The notes below the pieces were generated by a model that was given only the letters and a program-made list of their open reading frames with translations, ran no database searches and had not been told where the DNA came from. Made by a program: the position numbers and the translations under genes. 37,497 nt of DNA from an uncultured bacterium (lineage in GTDB: Bacteria > Bacteroidota > Bacteroidia > Bacteroidales > Bacteroidaceae), in the NCBI GenBank assembly GCA_905215555.1, contig CAJMQU010000044.1, positions 1 to 37,497 of the forward strand, given 5' to 3'. Below, in pieces: positions 23,253 through 32,638 of the stretch; position 1 is the stretch's first letter, and each line of letters starts with the position of its first letter.

Positions 23253-25583
23253 TTAATCAACTTCTATTTCGTCAATAAACATATAAGCCGCTTTACCCTC
23301 ACCTGCATGTCCTTTCGGCAGGGCGGGGCTGCGTTTGATGACTACCTTCACATAGCGTGCTTTCGCTGGGTCGAAGGTGATATCGTAGTTTTCCACACCT
23401 TTCTTATCAATATTTGTTTCCGCAGGAATATCCTTTGAAGCTACTTCGCGGAACTCCTTATTGTCATCCGAAACAGATACCACCAGTCCCGTGCTGCCCA
23501 TAATCCAGGCACTCATGTCAACAATGGCGTTTGTAGCTACTCGCTTGATTTCAGTTTCCTGTCCCAGGTCGATAATGGCTTCCACATCGCCGCCCACGAA
23601 ACCTAACCAAGCTCCGGTGGCATAACTGTCATTTCCTTTCATGCCATCTACCAAAGTAGTAGCACCTTTAAATTTATATTTCTCCGATGGTTGGAACGTC
23701 AGTTCGATGGGGCAATAAGTAGCCTTGTTGAAAGAAACATTCTTGCTCACCACTTTGCTCTTTCCTTCCGGACGGATTACTACTGCCCGAAAATCGGCTG
23801 TTTCAGTGATGGCAACAGGATCTGTATATTTCGATGAAGCAGTAGTCGGCTCCGTTCCATCCAGTGTATAATAAATAGGAGCGTCATCAATGCTGCTCAA
23901 TGTTACTATAACCGCTTTCTTATCTGTATCAGGCGTAAAATCAGCTTTCAGATCGAACACATGTTTGGCATAGTTGAAGCCGTCTCGTTGATAAAACTTC
24001 ATCAGACGAGCCAGGCGTTTGCTGAAATCCTTGAAATCTTTCTTTGCGGGCTGTGTCCATTGTACTTCGGCAAGGGCGGCCATACGGGGCAATATCATGT
24101 ATTCCACATGTTCGGTGGTAGCTATATACTCCGTCCATAAGTTGGCCTGAGCACCTATGATGTGTTTTTGCTGTTCCTCATTCAAATCGAAAGTCGGATT
24201 CAAGCTGTATACCTTTTCTATGGGTACATATCCACCGATACCCAGCGGTTCATCCTTGGTGTCTGCCGTCTGATAATAATCGAAATAACAATATGTATTG
24301 GGCGTCATAATTACATCATGGCCCATTTGTGCCGCTTTTATACCTCCGGACGCTCCGCGCCATGACATCACTGTCGCATTGGGAGCTACGTCGCCTTCCA
24401 GAATCTCGTCCCAACCGATAATCCGGCGTCCCTTGCTGTTCAGGAACTTTTCGATGCGTGTCATGCAATAACTTTGTAGGCGGTCTTCGGCTGTATGGTT
24501 TTTATCCGCTTTCAAACCTTCTGCTTTAATGCGTGCCTGACATTTCGGACATTCTTTCCAACGGTCACGTGGAGCTTCATCGCCACCGATATGTACATAC
24601 TCCGATGGGAATATTTCGATGATTTCGCTCATTACGTCTTCCAGGAATTGCATGGTTTTATCGTTACCGATGCAGAGCACGTCTTCAAATATCCCCCAAC
24701 GCGGGCACACTTCATACGGACCACCCGTACATCCCAATTCAGGATAAGCGGCCAATGCGGCAAGCATATGTCCTGGTAGGTCTACTTCCGGAATTACTGT
24801 GACGTAACGTTCCTGAGCATATTTCACGATTTCTTTAGCCTCTTCTTGTGTATAGAAACCGCCATACGGAGTGTTATCATATTCCTGTGTATTTCTTCCG
24901 ATTACGGTACGACTGCGTTGTGAGCCTATTTCTGTCAGTTTCGGGTATTTTTTGATTTCAATTCTCCAGCCCTGGTCTTCGGTGAGGTGCCAGTGGAAAG
25001 TGTTCATATTATGAAGCGCCAGCAAGTCTATATACTTCTTTATAAATTCGATAGGGAAGAAGTGGCGTCCTACGTCAAGGTGCATACCGCGGTACGAGAA
25101 TCGCGGTTCGTCTTTAATTTCTCCTGCCGGTATCAGGATGGTTGTTCCTTGGGCTTCGGCGGGGATGGATTTGCGCAGAGTCTGGATACCATAGAATACT
25201 CCGTTTTCAGTCTGGCCGTTGATGCTGATACCCTCGGCTGTGGTGGTCAGCACATAACCTTCTTTGTTCACAATACTCGGATCGAGTCCCAGTGTGATTG
25301 CATTTTTCACTTGCTCGCCTGCTGCGATAGCTTTTGTTTTCGGTGCATAACCCGTAGATTGCTGGATGTACTCTGACAGAAATTCTGCGTTGCGTTGCAG
25401 TAAGGCATTGTTTTCGGGATAGGCGATAAGAACATTTCCGCTTAGTTTGAACGGATTACCTTGTGTCAGACTTACCTCTTGGGGGAGAGGTATTACTTGA
25501 TAATTAGCTTCTTGCTTTGTGCTGCACGAGGCACATACCAAGGCAAGAGCACCCGCGAGGAGTGCGTGGTTAAGTTTTTTCAT
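23253..25583 (-). CDS. Beta-N-acetylhexosaminidase, GH20, lipoprotein
   Basis: The product is 776 aa from the ATG at 25583. Lipoprotein signal MKKLNHALLAGALALVCASC (Cys20) suggests outer-membrane or periplasmic anchoring. Order: GH20b N-domain (about 30-155), TIM-barrel catalytic domain (about 160-500; RGMHLDVGRHFFP, FHWHLTEDQGWRIEI, catalytic Asp335-Glu336 in HIGGDEAPRDRW), a chitobiase C-terminal-like beta domain, then an F5/8-type carbohydrate-binding domain (about 640-776). It removes terminal beta-GlcNAc or GalNAc from host or microbial glycans. The frame stays open 48 codons upstream but that part looks untranslated. The AraC gene lies 187 bp upstream in the same direction; no SusC/D pair is nearby. 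Confidence 0.95.
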   Translation of the reverse strand: MKKLNHALLAGALALVCASCSTKQEANYQVIPLPQEVSLTQGNPFKLSGNVLIAYPENNALLQRNAEFLSEYIQQSTGYAPKTKAIAAGEQVKNAITLGLDPSIVNKEGYVLTTTAEGISINGQTENGVFYGIQTLRKSIPAEAQGTTILIPAGEIKDEPRFSYRGMHLDVGRHFFPIEFIKKYIDLLALHNMNTFHWHLTEDQGWRIEIKKYPKLTEIGSQRSRTVIGRNTQEYDNTPYGGFYTQEEAKEIVKYAQERYVTVIPEVDLPGHMLAALAAYPELGCTGGPYEVCPRWGIFEDVLCIGNDKTMQFLEDVMSEIIEIFPSEYVHIGGDEAPRDRWKECPKCQARIKAEGLKADKNHTAEDRLQSYCMTRIEKFLNSKGRRIIGWDEILEGDVAPNATVMSWRGASGGIKAAQMGHDVIMTPNTYCYFDYYQTADTKDEPLGIGGYVPIEKVYSLNPTFDLNEEQQKHIIGAQANLWTEYIATTEHVEYMILPRMAALAEVQWTQPAKKDFKDFSKRLARLMKFYQRDGFNYAKHVFDLKADFTPDTDKKAVIVTLSSIDDAPIYYTLDGTEPTTASSKYTDPVAITETADFRAVVIRPEGKSKVVSKNVSFNKATYCPIELTFQPSEKYKFKGATTLVDGMKGNDSYATGAWLGFVGGDVEAIIDLGQETEIKRVATNAIVDMSAWIMGSTGLVVSVSDDNKEFREVASKDIPAETNIDKKGVENYDITFDPAKARYVKVVIKRSPALPKGHAGEGKAAYMFIDEIEVD

Positions 25584-25615
25584 CGTAAAATTGATTAGTA
25601 TTAGTAAGTATCGTG

Positions 25616-25623
25616 CAAATATA
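25616..25623 (-). promoter_or_regulatory. -7 element TATATTTG of the GH20 gene
   Basis: This is an exact TAnnTTTG match on the minus strand, giving a leader of about 25 bases before ATG 25583. The nearest TTTG (complement of 25640-25643) is only 16 bases away, shorter than usual. It supports the short start over the longer open frame. Confidence 0.6.
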
Positions 25624-25770
25624 AGGATTTTGTATAGGACAAAATATAATATTGTACTATTTTTGTGTTTTGCAGTATACAAAAAAAAGCTTTGACACCT
25701 TCTTTTCTTTCCATCTTTTTCACCCACAGAAAAGAACTCTTCAGTGATGTTCTGATTTAAGGATATCTTT

Positions 25771-26607
25771 TCATACCCTTGTCATCCTATACTCTTTAGG
25801 CGACATTCCCGTATGTTTTTTAAAGTACCGTCCGAAGAACGACTGATCGGGGAAATTATAGCGGTCGGCTATTTCTTTCAGCGACAGATTCGTGGATTGC
25901 AACGTCACCTTTATTTCCAGTGTCAGGAATTCATCGATGATTCCTTTGGCGGAAATATTGCCTGCTTCTTTGGTGATGGCCGAAAGGTAGCGTGTAGAGA
26001 TACAAAGTTGTTCGGCATAGAAGGCTACGTCCCGTTGGCTGGTGCAGTGCGCATGTACCAGATGAATGAACTTCTTGAATAATTGTCCTTTCCGGTTGCT
26101 TCCTTCCAGTTGATCCTTGGTGAAGTACCGCTGTACCTTGTCATAAGTATCCAGAAAAAAGATCTGGAGCAGGTTCTGGGCAATGCTTTCCTGAAACCTG
26201 TTTTCCTTGTCGCCATAAATGGCGGCACTTGCTTCTATCAGTCCCATGATACCTTTTATTGCTTCGGGATCTGTATGGGTGTAGCAGGCGTTTTCTTTCA
26301 TGAAGTGCATGAAAGCCGGTTCCAGACGGAAGCAGGCAACTTTTATCATTTCACCCGAATAAGCGAAATAGTGTATTCGGAAATCCTTAGTGGCCGATTT
26401 CAATGAAAGAATGGAACCGGGCAGTAACATCACATTCGTGTTGGGCACGATGTGATATTCCTCTAAATCGATGGTAATATCCGCTTCCCCTTTAGTACAA
26501 AACAGGAGGACACCATTGGTTAATTTGATGAGGCGTTTACGATAAAAGTCCAGATCATCTTCTCCGGCTCTGAATGTTTCTGTTTTGGTAGTTAATAATG
26601 GATTCAT
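25771..26607 (-). CDS. AraC-family transcriptional regulator
   Basis: The product is 278 aa. The N-terminal cupin-like sensing region (residues about 15-130, GVLLFCTKGEADITIDLEEYHIVPNTNVMLLPGS) is followed by the C-terminal double helix-turn-helix: CISTRYLSAITKEAG (first) and LSLKEIADRYNFPDQSFFGRYFKKHTGMSPKEYR (second, the AraC signature). It is divergent from the second RND operon. The two TAnnTTTG elements (26637-26644 minus, 26733-26740 plus) are 88 bp apart, so it is likely to control that operon, its own gene, or both. GH20 lies downstream on the same strand but has its own promoter. Confidence 0.93.
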   Translation of the reverse strand: MNPLLTTKTETFRAGEDDLDFYRKRLIKLTNGVLLFCTKGEADITIDLEEYHIVPNTNVMLLPGSILSLKSATKDFRIHYFAYSGEMIKVACFRLEPAFMHFMKENACYTHTDPEAIKGIMGLIEASAAIYGDKENRFQESIAQNLLQIFFLDTYDKVQRYFTKDQLEGSNRKGQLFKKFIHLVHAHCTSQRDVAFYAEQLCISTRYLSAITKEAGNISAKGIIDEFLTLEIKVTLQSTNLSLKEIADRYNFPDQSFFGRYFKKHTGMSPKEYRMTRV

Positions 26608-26636
26608 ACTTGTCTTTTTTGAAAATGTTGATGGTG

Positions 26637-26644
26637 CAAAGGTA
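26637..26644 (-). promoter_or_regulatory. -7 element TACCTTTG of the AraC gene
   Basis: This is an exact TAnnTTTG match on the minus strand, about 30 bases before the AraC ATG at 26607. No clear TTTG box is seen. Confidence 0.6.
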
Positions 26645-26732
26645 GGATATCTTTTTCAGACATTAAGTAGGCTGTTCCGAAAATGAACAATGGAGTGCGA
26701 CTAATGAAACAAGTTGTTGTTCAAAAACGGCA

Positions 26733-26740
26733 TACCTTTG
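26733..26740 (+). promoter_or_regulatory. -7 element TACCTTTG of the second efflux operon
   Basis: This is an exact TAnnTTTG match, with TTG at 26714-26716 upstream (16-base gap). Transcription near 26746 rules out the in-frame TTG at 26714 as start and supports ATG 26786. Confidence 0.65.
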
Positions 26741-26785
26741 CCGCCGACATTACAAAAAGAAGTTTTTTCATTTAAAGATTGTAGT

Positions 26786-27943
26786 ATGATAACAAAGAAG
26801 AGATTGACAAGACAGATGATGATGTTCATCTGGGGTGTGACATTGGCAGCATGCGGACAGGCTCCCGCCGTGCAGACCGATTCAGAGTATGAAGTGATGG
26901 GAATCACGACTTCCGACAGAGAATTGCAAACTACCTATTCGGCGAGTATCCGTGGACGACAAGACATCGACATTTATCCGCAGGTATCAGGCTTCCTGAC
27001 CAAGCTTTGTGTGGAAGAAGGGCAGTCGGTCCGTAAGGGACAGATATTGTTCATCATCGATCAGGTACCTTACCGGGCAGCTTTGCAGACTGCCGAAGCC
27101 AATGTGGAAGCTGCTCGTGCAAGTGTGGCTACCGCTCAGTTGACGTATGACAGTAAGAAAGAATTGTTTGCACAGAATGTAATTTCAGAGTTCGACTTGC
27201 AGACGTCCTATAATAACTTGTTGGCTGCAAAGGCGCAGTTGGCGCAGATGGAAGCGCAGCGTGTGAGTGCTGCCAATAACCTTTCGTATACTGAAGTGAA
27301 AAGCCCTACTGACGGGGTTGTAGGTACTTTGCCTTATCGTGTGGGTGCTTTGGTCAGTGCCAGTTTGCCTAAACCGTTGACCACAGTTTCCGATAATTCC
27401 GATATGTACGTGTACTTCTCGATGACGGAAAACCAGTTGCTGGACATGACTCGCCGTTATGGTTCCAAGAGTAGGGCACTCGAAGAGATGCCTTCCATTT
27501 CACTGATCCTGAATGATAAGTCGACGTACTCCTCGCAAGGAAAGATAGAGACCATCAGCGGTGTGATAGATACATCGACCGGAACCGTCAGCCTGCGTGC
27601 CGTATTCCCCAATAAGGACGGACTGTTGCAGAGCGGAGGTTCGGGCAATGTCGTAATTCCTGTTCAAAAGCGGAATTGCATTGTTATTCCGCAAGCGGCC
27701 ACTTATGAGTTGCAGGATAAAGTGTTTGTATTTAAGGTGATAGACGGAAAAGCACAGTCTGCACCCGTAGATGTGACCCGTGTGAACGGAGGAAAAGAAT
27801 ATATAGTAGATAATGGTTTGAGCGTAGGCGACATCATTGTGGCCGAAGGAGTGGGATTGTTGCGTGAAGGTACGCCGGTACAGCCCAAGTCAGCATCTAC
27901 TGCCGCACACCCCACTGCTAATCAACAAACAAAGGAGGATTGA
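26786..27943 (+). CDS. RND efflux adaptor (AcrA/MexA type), lipoprotein
   Basis: The product is 385 aa from ATG 26786. MITKKRLTRQMMMFIWGVTLAACGQ is a lipoprotein signal with lipobox LAAC. Domains: lipoyl halves (QVSGFLTKLCVEEGQSVRKGQILFIIDQVPY; SYTEVKSPTDGVVGTLPYRVGALV) around an alpha-hairpin (AALQTAEANVEAARASVATAQLTYDSKK, LLAAKAQLAQMEAQRVSAANNL), a beta-barrel with DTSTGTVSLRAVFPN, and a membrane-proximal domain ending GVGLLREGTPVQPKS. These are closest in style to AcrA. It is the first gene of the operon, three bases before the pump start region, which carries an AAAGGAGG site. Confidence 0.94.
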   Translation: MITKKRLTRQMMMFIWGVTLAACGQAPAVQTDSEYEVMGITTSDRELQTTYSASIRGRQDIDIYPQVSGFLTKLCVEEGQSVRKGQILFIIDQVPYRAALQTAEANVEAARASVATAQLTYDSKKELFAQNVISEFDLQTSYNNLLAAKAQLAQMEAQRVSAANNLSYTEVKSPTDGVVGTLPYRVGALVSASLPKPLTTVSDNSDMYVYFSMTENQLLDMTRRYGSKSRALEEMPSISLILNDKSTYSSQGKIETISGVIDTSTGTVSLRAVFPNKDGLLQSGGSGNVVIPVQKRNCIVIPQAATYELQDKVFVFKVIDGKAQSAPVDVTRVNGGKEYIVDNGLSVGDIIVAEGVGLLREGTPVQPKSASTAAHPTANQQTKED

Positions 27944-27946
27944 TCC

Positions 27947-30900
27947 ATGAATTTGAGAACTTTTATCGAGCGCCCGGTATTTTCGGCAGTCATATCTATT
28001 ACGATTGTCATCCTGGGCATCATCGGGCTGTTTACCCTGCCCGTAGAGCAATATCCTGATATTGCTCCGCCTACCGTCATGGTAAGCACCAATTATTTCG
28101 GTGCCAGTGCGGAAACATTGCAGAAGAGCGTTATCGCACCACTGGAAGAAGCTATCAACGGTGTAGAGAATATGACCTATATGACTTCCAGTGCCACCAA
28201 TGCCGGTACGGTTTCCATTACCGTTTATTTCCAGCAGGGGACTGACCCCGATATGGCGGCGGTCAACGTACAGAACCGTGTATCCAAAGCTACGGGACAG
28301 CTCCCGGTGGAAGTTACCCAGGTGGGCGTGACGACCATGAAGCGCCAGACCAGTATCTTACAGATGTTTTCATTACACAGTCCCGATAATTCTTACGATG
28401 AGAACTTCCTGTCCAACTATCTTAGCATCAATCTGAAACCGCAGATACTTCGCATTTCCGGTGTGGGCGATATGATGATTATGGGGGGTGACTACAGTAT
28501 GCGTGTTTGGATGAAACCCGATGTGATGGCACAATACAAACTGATTCCGTCGGATGTGTCGGCAGTGCTTGCCGAACAGAACATCGAGTCGGCTACCGGT
28601 TCGTTCGGTGAAAACTCGGACGAGACTTACCAGTACACCATGAAGTATAAAGGCCGCCTCATTACTCCGGAGGAATTCGGTGAAATAGTTATCCGTTCTA
28701 CGGAAGACGGTGAAGTGTTGAAACTGAAAGATATAGCGGACATCGAACTGGGACAGGACAGTTATGCTTATAAGGGCGGTATGGACGGTCACAATGGTAT
28801 ATCCTGCATGGTGTTCCAGACGGCCGGTTCCAATGCGACGGAGGTGAACCGGAACATCGACGAATTGCTGGATGAAGTGCGCAAGGATTTGCCGAAAGGC
28901 GTAGAACTCACGCAGATGATGAGTTCCAACGACTTCCTGTTCGCTTCTATCCATGAAGTGGTGAAGACGTTGGTCGAGGCTATCATCCTTGTCATCCTTG
29001 TGGTGTATGTCTTCTTACAGGACATCCGCTCTACGCTGATTCCGCTGGTAGGTATCGTCGTTTCGCTGATTGGTACGTTTGCTTTTATGGCAGTGGCAGG
29101 ATTCAGTATCAACCTGATAACGCTCTTTGCCCTGGTGCTTGTGATCGGTACGGTGGTGGATGATGCCATAGTCGTCGTCGAGGCGGTGCAGTCGCGCTTC
29201 GACGTAGGGTATAAGTCCTCTTATATGGCAAGTATCGATGCAATGAAAGGCATCAGCAATGCGGTTATCACTTCCTCGCTTGTATTTATGGCGGTGTTTA
29301 TTCCCGTATCGTTCATGAGTGGCACGTCCGGTACGTTCTACACCCAGTTCGGTCTGACGATGGCGGTTGCCGTAGGTATCTCGGCCATTAATGCTTTGAC
29401 GCTGAGTCCGGCGCTGTGCGCCCTGTTGCTGAGGCCTTATATTAATGAAGACGGTACGCAGAAGAATAATTTTGCGGCACGTTTCCGCAGGGCATTCAAT
29501 ACAGCTTTTGATGTGGTGGTTGAGAAATATAAAGGGGCGGTACTGTTCTTCATCAAACGCCGTTGGCTGTCGTGGTCATTGCTGGTTTGTTCGGTAGTGT
29601 TGCTGGTGGTTCTGATGAATTCTACGAAGACCAGTTTAGTGCCCGATGAAGATCAGGGAGTGCTGTTTGTCAATGTAAGTACGGCTCCGGGTAGTTCTCT
29701 GAAGACTACGGACGACATCATGCTTCGTATTGAAGAGCGTCTGGAAGGCATTCCGCAGAAACTGCATATTCAGAAGGTGACCGGTTACGGCTTATTGTCC
29801 GGACAGGGAAACTCGTTCGGCATGATTGTGGTGAAGTTGAAACCTTGGGATGAACGTACGAAGAAAGAAGACCAGGTACAGGCGGTCATCGGACAGATTT
29901 ATGCCCGCACGGCAGACATCAAGGATGCTACGGTATTCGCCATTGCTCCGGGGATGATTCCGGGTTACGGTATGGGCAACGCTCTCGACCTGAATGTGCA
30001 GGATAAGTTGGGAACGGATGTGAATACATTCTTCCGGACCACCCAGCAATATCTGGGCGCCTTGAACCAGCGTCCCGAAATCTCTATGGCCTATTCTACT
30101 TTCGACGTGCGCTATCCGCAGTGGATGGTAGAAGTGGATGCTGCCAAGTGTAAGCGTGCCGGCATCACTTCCGATGCGGTGCTCTCCACGCTGTCGGGCT
30201 ACTACGGCGGACAGTATGTGTCCAACTTCAACCGTTTCTCTAAAGTATATAAGGTGATGATTCAGGCCGACCCGCAGTATCGTATGGATGAAAGTTCATT
30301 GGATAACGCTTTTGTGCGCATGGCAAATGGTGAGATGGCTCCGTTGAGCCAGTTCGTTACGCTGACGCGTACGTATGGCGCCGAGACGCTGAGCCGGTTC
30401 AATATGTACAACTCCATTGCGGTGAATGCCATGCCTGCCGAAGGATATAGTACGGGTGACGCTATCCGTGCCGTGAAAGAAACGGCGGAGATAAGTCTGC
30501 CGAAAGGTTACGGTTACGATTTCGGCGGTATCACACGTGAGGAAAACCAGCAAAGCGGTACGACGGTGATTATCTTCGCTATCTGTATTCTGATGATTTA
30601 CCTGATCCTGAGTGCGCTCTATGAAAGTTTCATCGTTCCGTTTGCGGTGATCCTTGCCGTTCCGGTGGGGTTGATGGGGACTTTCCTGTTTGCCAAGATG
30701 GCGGGACTGGAGAATAATATCTACTTGCAGACAGGTCTGATTATGTTGATAGGTTTGCTTGCCAAGACTGCCATTCTGCTGACGGAATATGCTGCCGAAC
30801 GTCGTAAGGCAGGCATGGGGCTGATCGCTTCTGCAGTCAGTGCCGCCAAAGCCCGTCTGCGTCCTATCCTGATGACGGCGCTGACCATGATTTTCGGTCT

Positions 30901-31141
30901 GTTCCCGCTGGTAGTGGCTACCGGTGTGGGGGCTAACGGTAACCGTTCGTTGGGTACGGGTGTAGTAGGTGGTATGACCATCGGTACACTGGCATTGCTT
31001 TTCATCGTTCCGGCTCTGTTTGTCACTTTCCAGTGGTTGCAAGAGCGTCTTCGACCGGCACAATCCATGCCCACCAAAGATTGGCAGATTGAAGAGGAGA
31101 TAGAAGTGAGCAAGAAAGAAATAGAGGAATCACATAAATGA
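27947..31141 (+). CDS. RND-family multidrug efflux pump (AcrB/HAE1 type)
   Basis: The product is 1064 aa. AAAGGAGG (27931-27938), eight bases before ATG 27947, is a strong Shine-Dalgarno. The N-terminus MNLRTFIERPVFSAVISITIVILGIIGLFTLPVEQYPDIAPPTVMVSTNYFGAS is AcrB-like. TM4 carries the proton-relay Asp pair in GTVVDDAIVVVEAVQ (about residue 401), and YLILSALYESFIVPFAVILAVPVGLMG and ARLRPILMTALTMIFGLFPLVVATGVG mark the second bundle. With the adaptor and the NodT-type channel it makes a complete AcrAB-TolC-like system, distinct from the first system, whose pump differs throughout. Substrates cannot be read from the sequence. Confidence 0.97.
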   Translation: MNLRTFIERPVFSAVISITIVILGIIGLFTLPVEQYPDIAPPTVMVSTNYFGASAETLQKSVIAPLEEAINGVENMTYMTSSATNAGTVSITVYFQQGTDPDMAAVNVQNRVSKATGQLPVEVTQVGVTTMKRQTSILQMFSLHSPDNSYDENFLSNYLSINLKPQILRISGVGDMMIMGGDYSMRVWMKPDVMAQYKLIPSDVSAVLAEQNIESATGSFGENSDETYQYTMKYKGRLITPEEFGEIVIRSTEDGEVLKLKDIADIELGQDSYAYKGGMDGHNGISCMVFQTAGSNATEVNRNIDELLDEVRKDLPKGVELTQMMSSNDFLFASIHEVVKTLVEAIILVILVVYVFLQDIRSTLIPLVGIVVSLIGTFAFMAVAGFSINLITLFALVLVIGTVVDDAIVVVEAVQSRFDVGYKSSYMASIDAMKGISNAVITSSLVFMAVFIPVSFMSGTSGTFYTQFGLTMAVAVGISAINALTLSPALCALLLRPYINEDGTQKNNFAARFRRAFNTAFDVVVEKYKGAVLFFIKRRWLSWSLLVCSVVLLVVLMNSTKTSLVPDEDQGVLFVNVSTAPGSSLKTTDDIMLRIEERLEGIPQKLHIQKVTGYGLLSGQGNSFGMIVVKLKPWDERTKKEDQVQAVIGQIYARTADIKDATVFAIAPGMIPGYGMGNALDLNVQDKLGTDVNTFFRTTQQYLGALNQRPEISMAYSTFDVRYPQWMVEVDAAKCKRAGITSDAVLSTLSGYYGGQYVSNFNRFSKVYKVMIQADPQYRMDESSLDNAFVRMANGEMAPLSQFVTLTRTYGAETLSRFNMYNSIAVNAMPAEGYSTGDAIRAVKETAEISLPKGYGYDFGGITREENQQSGTTVIIFAICILMIYLILSALYESFIVPFAVILAVPVGLMGTFLFAKMAGLENNIYLQTGLIMLIGLLAKTAILLTEYAAERRKAGMGLIASAVSAAKARLRPILMTALTMIFGLFPLVVATGVGANGNRSLGTGVVGGMTIGTLALLFIVPALFVTFQWLQERLRPAQSMPTKDWQIEEEIEVSKKEIEESHK

Positions 31142-31149
31142 TAATTTAA

Positions 31150-32514
31150 ATGAAGAAACAAATCATCACTTTAGCTGTCGCAAGCTGCCTGTTGAGCAGT
31201 TGCGGCATCTATACCAGATATGAACGCCCCGAAATCAAGACCGACGGACTTTACGGACAGGATGTAGAGGTGGAAGACACCACCTCTATCGCATCCCTCT
31301 CGTGGCGTGAGTTGTTCACCGATCCGCAACTGCAATCTCTCATTGAGCACGCGCTGCAAGGCAATACCGACTTGCAGTCTGCTCACTGGCGCATCAAAGA
31401 GGCGGAAGCCGCTCTGTCTTCCGCCCGCCTGGCATACTTGCCTTCGTTTATGCTGACCCCGCAAGGTGGTGTCAGCAGCTTCGATAAATCCAAAGGCTCA
31501 TGGACGTACACGGGTATTGCATCCGCCAGTTGGGAAATTGATGTTTTCGGTAAACTGACTAATGCGAAACGCCGTGCGAAAGCCCTCTATCTCCAAAGTC
31601 TGGAGTATGAACAGGCTGTCACCACATCGCTGATAGCCAATGTTGCCAATATGTATTATACCTTATTAATGCTCGATGCCCAATACAACGTCTCTGCCGA
31701 AACCGCCGTGAAATGGCGCGAAAGTGTGAAGACCATGCGCGCCATGAAAGCTGCGGGTATGACGGATGAGGCAGGAGTGGCCCAGACCGAAGCAAATTGC
31801 TACATGGTAGAGGCTTCTTTGCTCGACATCAGGCAGCAGATTCGTGAAGTGGAGAACTCTCTTTCCATCCTGTTGGGCGATGTGCCCGATGCCATTGCGC
31901 GTGGAAAACTGGAAGGACAGGAATTTCCGCAAGAACTTGCTGTCGGTGTGCCTCTGCAGCTGCTTTCCCGCCGACCCGATGTGAAGAGTGCGGAACTATC
32001 ACTGGCACAGGCTTTTTATAACACCAACTCTGCCCGTTCGGCATTCTACCCGTCCATCACATTGAGTGGCACAGCCGGATGGACCAACTCTGCCGGAAGC
32101 ATGATTGTCAACCCCGGAAAACTGTTATTGTCCGCTGTCGGTTCGCTGACGCAGCCTTTGTTTAATAAGGGACTGAACATGGCGCAACTGAAAATAGCCA
32201 AAGCCCAGCAGGAAGAAGCTAAACTTTCGTTCCAGCAAGCTCTGCTGAATGCAGGCAGTGAGGTGAACAATGCCTTGACACAAGTGCAGGTGGCCCGTGA
32301 TAAGACGGAATTGCGCGACGGACAAATCACCTCTCTGGAAACTGCCGTACGCAGCACTCAGTTATTGATGAGGCATGGCAATTCCACCTATCTGGAAGTA
32401 CTTACAGCGCAGCAATCCCTGCTCTCTGCCCAACTGACGCAGATAGCCGACCGGTTCGCTGAAATACAGGGAATTATTAATCTCTATCAGGCTCTGGGCG
32501 GTGGTAGGGAATAA
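31150..32514 (+). CDS. Outer membrane efflux lipoprotein (NodT/OprM type)
   Basis: The product is 454 aa. The signal MKKQIITLAVASCLLSSCG has lipobox LLSSC, so the channel is lipidated. The N-terminal YERPEIKT, SWRELFTDPQLQSLIEHALQGNTDLQSAHWRIKEAEA and ARLAYLPSF segments are typical of the NodT branch. Second repeat signatures are LLSRRPDVKSAELSLAQAFYNTNSARSAFYPSITLSGTAGW (about 275-315) and NSTYLEVLTAQQSLLSAQL near the C-terminus. It is the last gene of the operon, eight bases after the pump stop. Hairpins at 32521-32542 and 32578-32638 follow. Confidence 0.95.
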   Translation: MKKQIITLAVASCLLSSCGIYTRYERPEIKTDGLYGQDVEVEDTTSIASLSWRELFTDPQLQSLIEHALQGNTDLQSAHWRIKEAEAALSSARLAYLPSFMLTPQGGVSSFDKSKGSWTYTGIASASWEIDVFGKLTNAKRRAKALYLQSLEYEQAVTTSLIANVANMYYTLLMLDAQYNVSAETAVKWRESVKTMRAMKAAGMTDEAGVAQTEANCYMVEASLLDIRQQIREVENSLSILLGDVPDAIARGKLEGQEFPQELAVGVPLQLLSRRPDVKSAELSLAQAFYNTNSARSAFYPSITLSGTAGWTNSAGSMIVNPGKLLLSAVGSLTQPLFNKGLNMAQLKIAKAQQEEAKLSFQQALLNAGSEVNNALTQVQVARDKTELRDGQITSLETAVRSTQLLMRHGNSTYLEVLTAQQSLLSAQLTQIADRFAEIQGIINLYQALGGGRE

Positions 32515-32520
32515 AAGAAA

Positions 32521-32638
32521 GTCCCGGAGTGGAATCCGGGACCTATAGTTATATACTCTCTCTTCTCTCGTTTCTTCATCCCCTTTTGCTCCTTTTTCCG
32601 GATTTCATAACTCCGGTGAAGCGGCGGAAGGGGATTTT
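32521..32638 (+). terminator. Hairpins ending the second efflux operon
   Basis: A perfect 8-bp hairpin GTCCCGGA/TCCGGGAC (32521-32542, GTGGAA loop) has no U tract. A second, larger structure pairs ATCCCCTT (32578-32585) with AAGGGGAT (32628-32635), contains an inner CCGGA/TCCGG hairpin, and is followed by TTTT. It abuts the stop of the convergent gene at 32637. Confidence 0.55.

Noticed and set aside
25584..25727. 48-codon extension of the GH20 protein
   Set aside because: It crosses the TATATTTG promoter element and would bury the lipoprotein signal.
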